Shown: in pieces, positions 14,503-15,527 of the stretch
How the letters are laid out: every line of letters begins with the position of its first letter
Position numbering within the stretch: position 1 is the first letter of the stretch
DNA from: DAOLOF01 sp964463605
GTDB taxonomy: Bacteria > Patescibacteriota > Microgenomatia > UBA1400 > PJMF01
Reading direction: 5' to 3'
Length of the DNA: 15,527 nucleotides
NCBI GenBank assembly: GCA_964463605.1
Contig: CAYXBZ010000018.1
Span: 1-15,527 of the forward strand
The notes under the pieces: model-generated
Told to the model about the DNA's origin: nothing
Database searches by the model: none
The model's input: the letters and a program-made list of their open reading frames with translations, nothing else
Position numbers and translations under genes: made by a program

Positions 14503-15527
14503 CTAGTATTGACAATGATAGATAGCAATATCGCTGAACAGCTCTCTTTTTGGTCCATCGATGATTATGAGCCTCTCACAAGTTTCTTCAAAAACCTCTT
14601 GATCAAAATAACCCTCATAGCCTGAATCTAGGTTGGCATTTATTTCAATATTGGCAACTTTGCTAAGTAGGTAAACTCCATGCTGAGCGGCTTGATCTGA
14701 AACCTCTTTTTTGCCAAGGGCTCCCGAGCCAAAAATTTGAGTGTTAGTGTCGACGTAATTATTGAATAAACTTTGATTGGTCATGAGTGCAATAAGCGGG
14801 GCAACCTCGTGAGAGCCATACAGAGGTGTATCGGGGTCCAGCTTAGAAACAAAGTCAGCCACCTCTGGCGCATGGGGAAACTGTCCCTCCAATCTAAATC
14901 GATTGTGATAAGAAATTAATGCCGGAATATGGCTCAGAAAAATTAAAATTATCAGGCTAAGCGCTATTTTTACTCCTAAATCGTCTTTTTTCAACCGATT
15001 GCTGATTGCTTCAATTGCTAATATTGTTCCAAGAACTAACCAAGGTGCTAACTTACCAAGATAGACATAATACAAATCCTGAAATAACAAATAAAACATC
15101 AACCAACCACCAAAAAGAAAAGCCAGTAGTGATTTTTTTAACCAAACAACACCTATGAGACCAACAATAATTATTGGAAAGTCGTGGATGAAAAAGAAAG
15201 AAAAGACGTTGGCTTTACTTATGCCTGGCGGACGATTAAATTGATGGACGATAATCTGATCGATAACTTGTTGAGGAGCAATGATTAAAAACGGGAGCAT
15301 GATTAGTGCGCCCGTGAGCGCGTAAGCCAAGAAAGTTTTTTTGACGACTTGCCAGTTTTTCTGGGTCATTTGCCAGATGATAAAGGCGATAAATCCAGGA
15401 ATGGTGTAGAGCTTAATCAAGGTGGCCAATCCCCACAAGAAGCCACTGACTACAGGTTTTTCTTTAAGCAATATGGCGCCGCTGACCAATAAAATTACAA
15501 AGTGAAGGCCGGTGACGTAGTCGGAGG
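14503..15527 (-). CDS. Multi-pass GT-C / GT87-like membrane glycosyltransferase (5' partial)
   Basis: The frame is open to the right edge, so the N-terminus lies outside the window, and the TTG at 15489 is probably internal. The visible part starts with SDYVTGLHFVILLVSGAILLKE and then GFLWGLATLIKLYTIPGF, the repeated small-residue helix followed by Lys-hydrophobic-Tyr that is typical of polyprenyl-phosphate-sugar-dependent GT-C enzymes of the DUF2029/GT87 type. About seven further helices follow up to residue 210 or so. A soluble, probably extracytoplasmic C-terminal region of about 120 residues then contains LYGSHEVAPLIALMTNQ and YVDTNTQIFG. The catalytic Asp expected in the first outer loop would be in the missing part. 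It ends 15 bases from the ATPase stop on the other strand. It likely acts on envelope glycans, but donor and acceptor are unknown. Confidence 0.78.
   Translation of the reverse strand, partial: SDYVTGLHFVILLVSGAILLKEKPVVSGFLWGLATLIKLYTIPGFIAFIIWQMTQKNWQVVKKTFLAYALTGALIMLPFLIIAPQQVIDQIIVHQFNRPPGISKANVFSFFFIHDFPIIIVGLIGVVWLKKSLLAFLFGGWLMFYLLFQDLYYVYLGKLAPWLVLGTILAIEAISNRLKKDDLGVKIALSLIILIFLSHIPALISYHNRFRLEGQFPHAPEVADFVSKLDPDTPLYGSHEVAPLIALMTNQSLFNNYVDTNTQIFGSGALGKKEVSDQAAQHGVYLLSKVANIEINANLDSGYEGYFDQEVFEETCERLIIIDGPKRELFSDIAIYHCQY

Overview
The window looks like chromosomal DNA from a member of the Candidate Phyla Radiation (Patescibacteria), most likely a Microgenomates-type lineage. This is an inference from gene content: small tightly packed genes, an AT-rich base composition, an ATP-dependent DNA ligase, a membrane-anchored VirD4/TraG-like ATPase preceded by a protein with a C-terminal SIRWLxEW segment, a membrane-anchored GH3 hydrolase beside a DUF192 protein, and weak or absent Shine-Dalgarno sequences at nearly all genes. 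TGA is used as a stop (ligase gene), which argues against the recoded Gracilibacteria/SR1 code. No tRNA, rRNA, insertion sequence or CRISPR array was seen.

Layout. Bases 1-2729 (+) carry a Fic-domain protein cut by the left edge, then the DNA ligase. Bases 2808-4914 (-) hold two glycosyltransferases, one GT28/MurG-like and one GT2, probably for cell-envelope glycans or glycolipids. A 130-base divergent promoter region with interlaced inverted repeats separates them from a + strand run at 5045-9666. That run holds peptidyl-tRNA hydrolase, an MFS transporter, a small basic protein, a GH3 (NagZ-like) hydrolase, a five-helix membrane protein and a membrane-anchored DUF192 protein. Gaps in the run are short and one pair of genes overlaps, so it is probably one or two operons joining translation quality control with envelope functions.

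Bases 9669-11065 (-) hold an unrecognised protein interrupted by a 100-N scaffold gap (9903-10002), so its C-terminal part and reading frame are uncertain. Its upstream leader (about 11066-11300) is crowded with inverted repeats. The last is a perfect hairpin that contains the gene's strong Shine-Dalgarno and is followed directly by six U residues and the GTG start. This is the most unusual non-coding structure in the window and looks like cis-acting RNA control, although no known riboswitch class was recognised.

Bases 11410-14487 (+) carry the SIRWL-motif protein followed by the VirD4/TraG-like ATPase, a pair likely to work together at the membrane. The window ends with a - strand multi-pass GT-C/GT87-like membrane protein (14503-15527), convergent with the ATPase and cut by the right edge.
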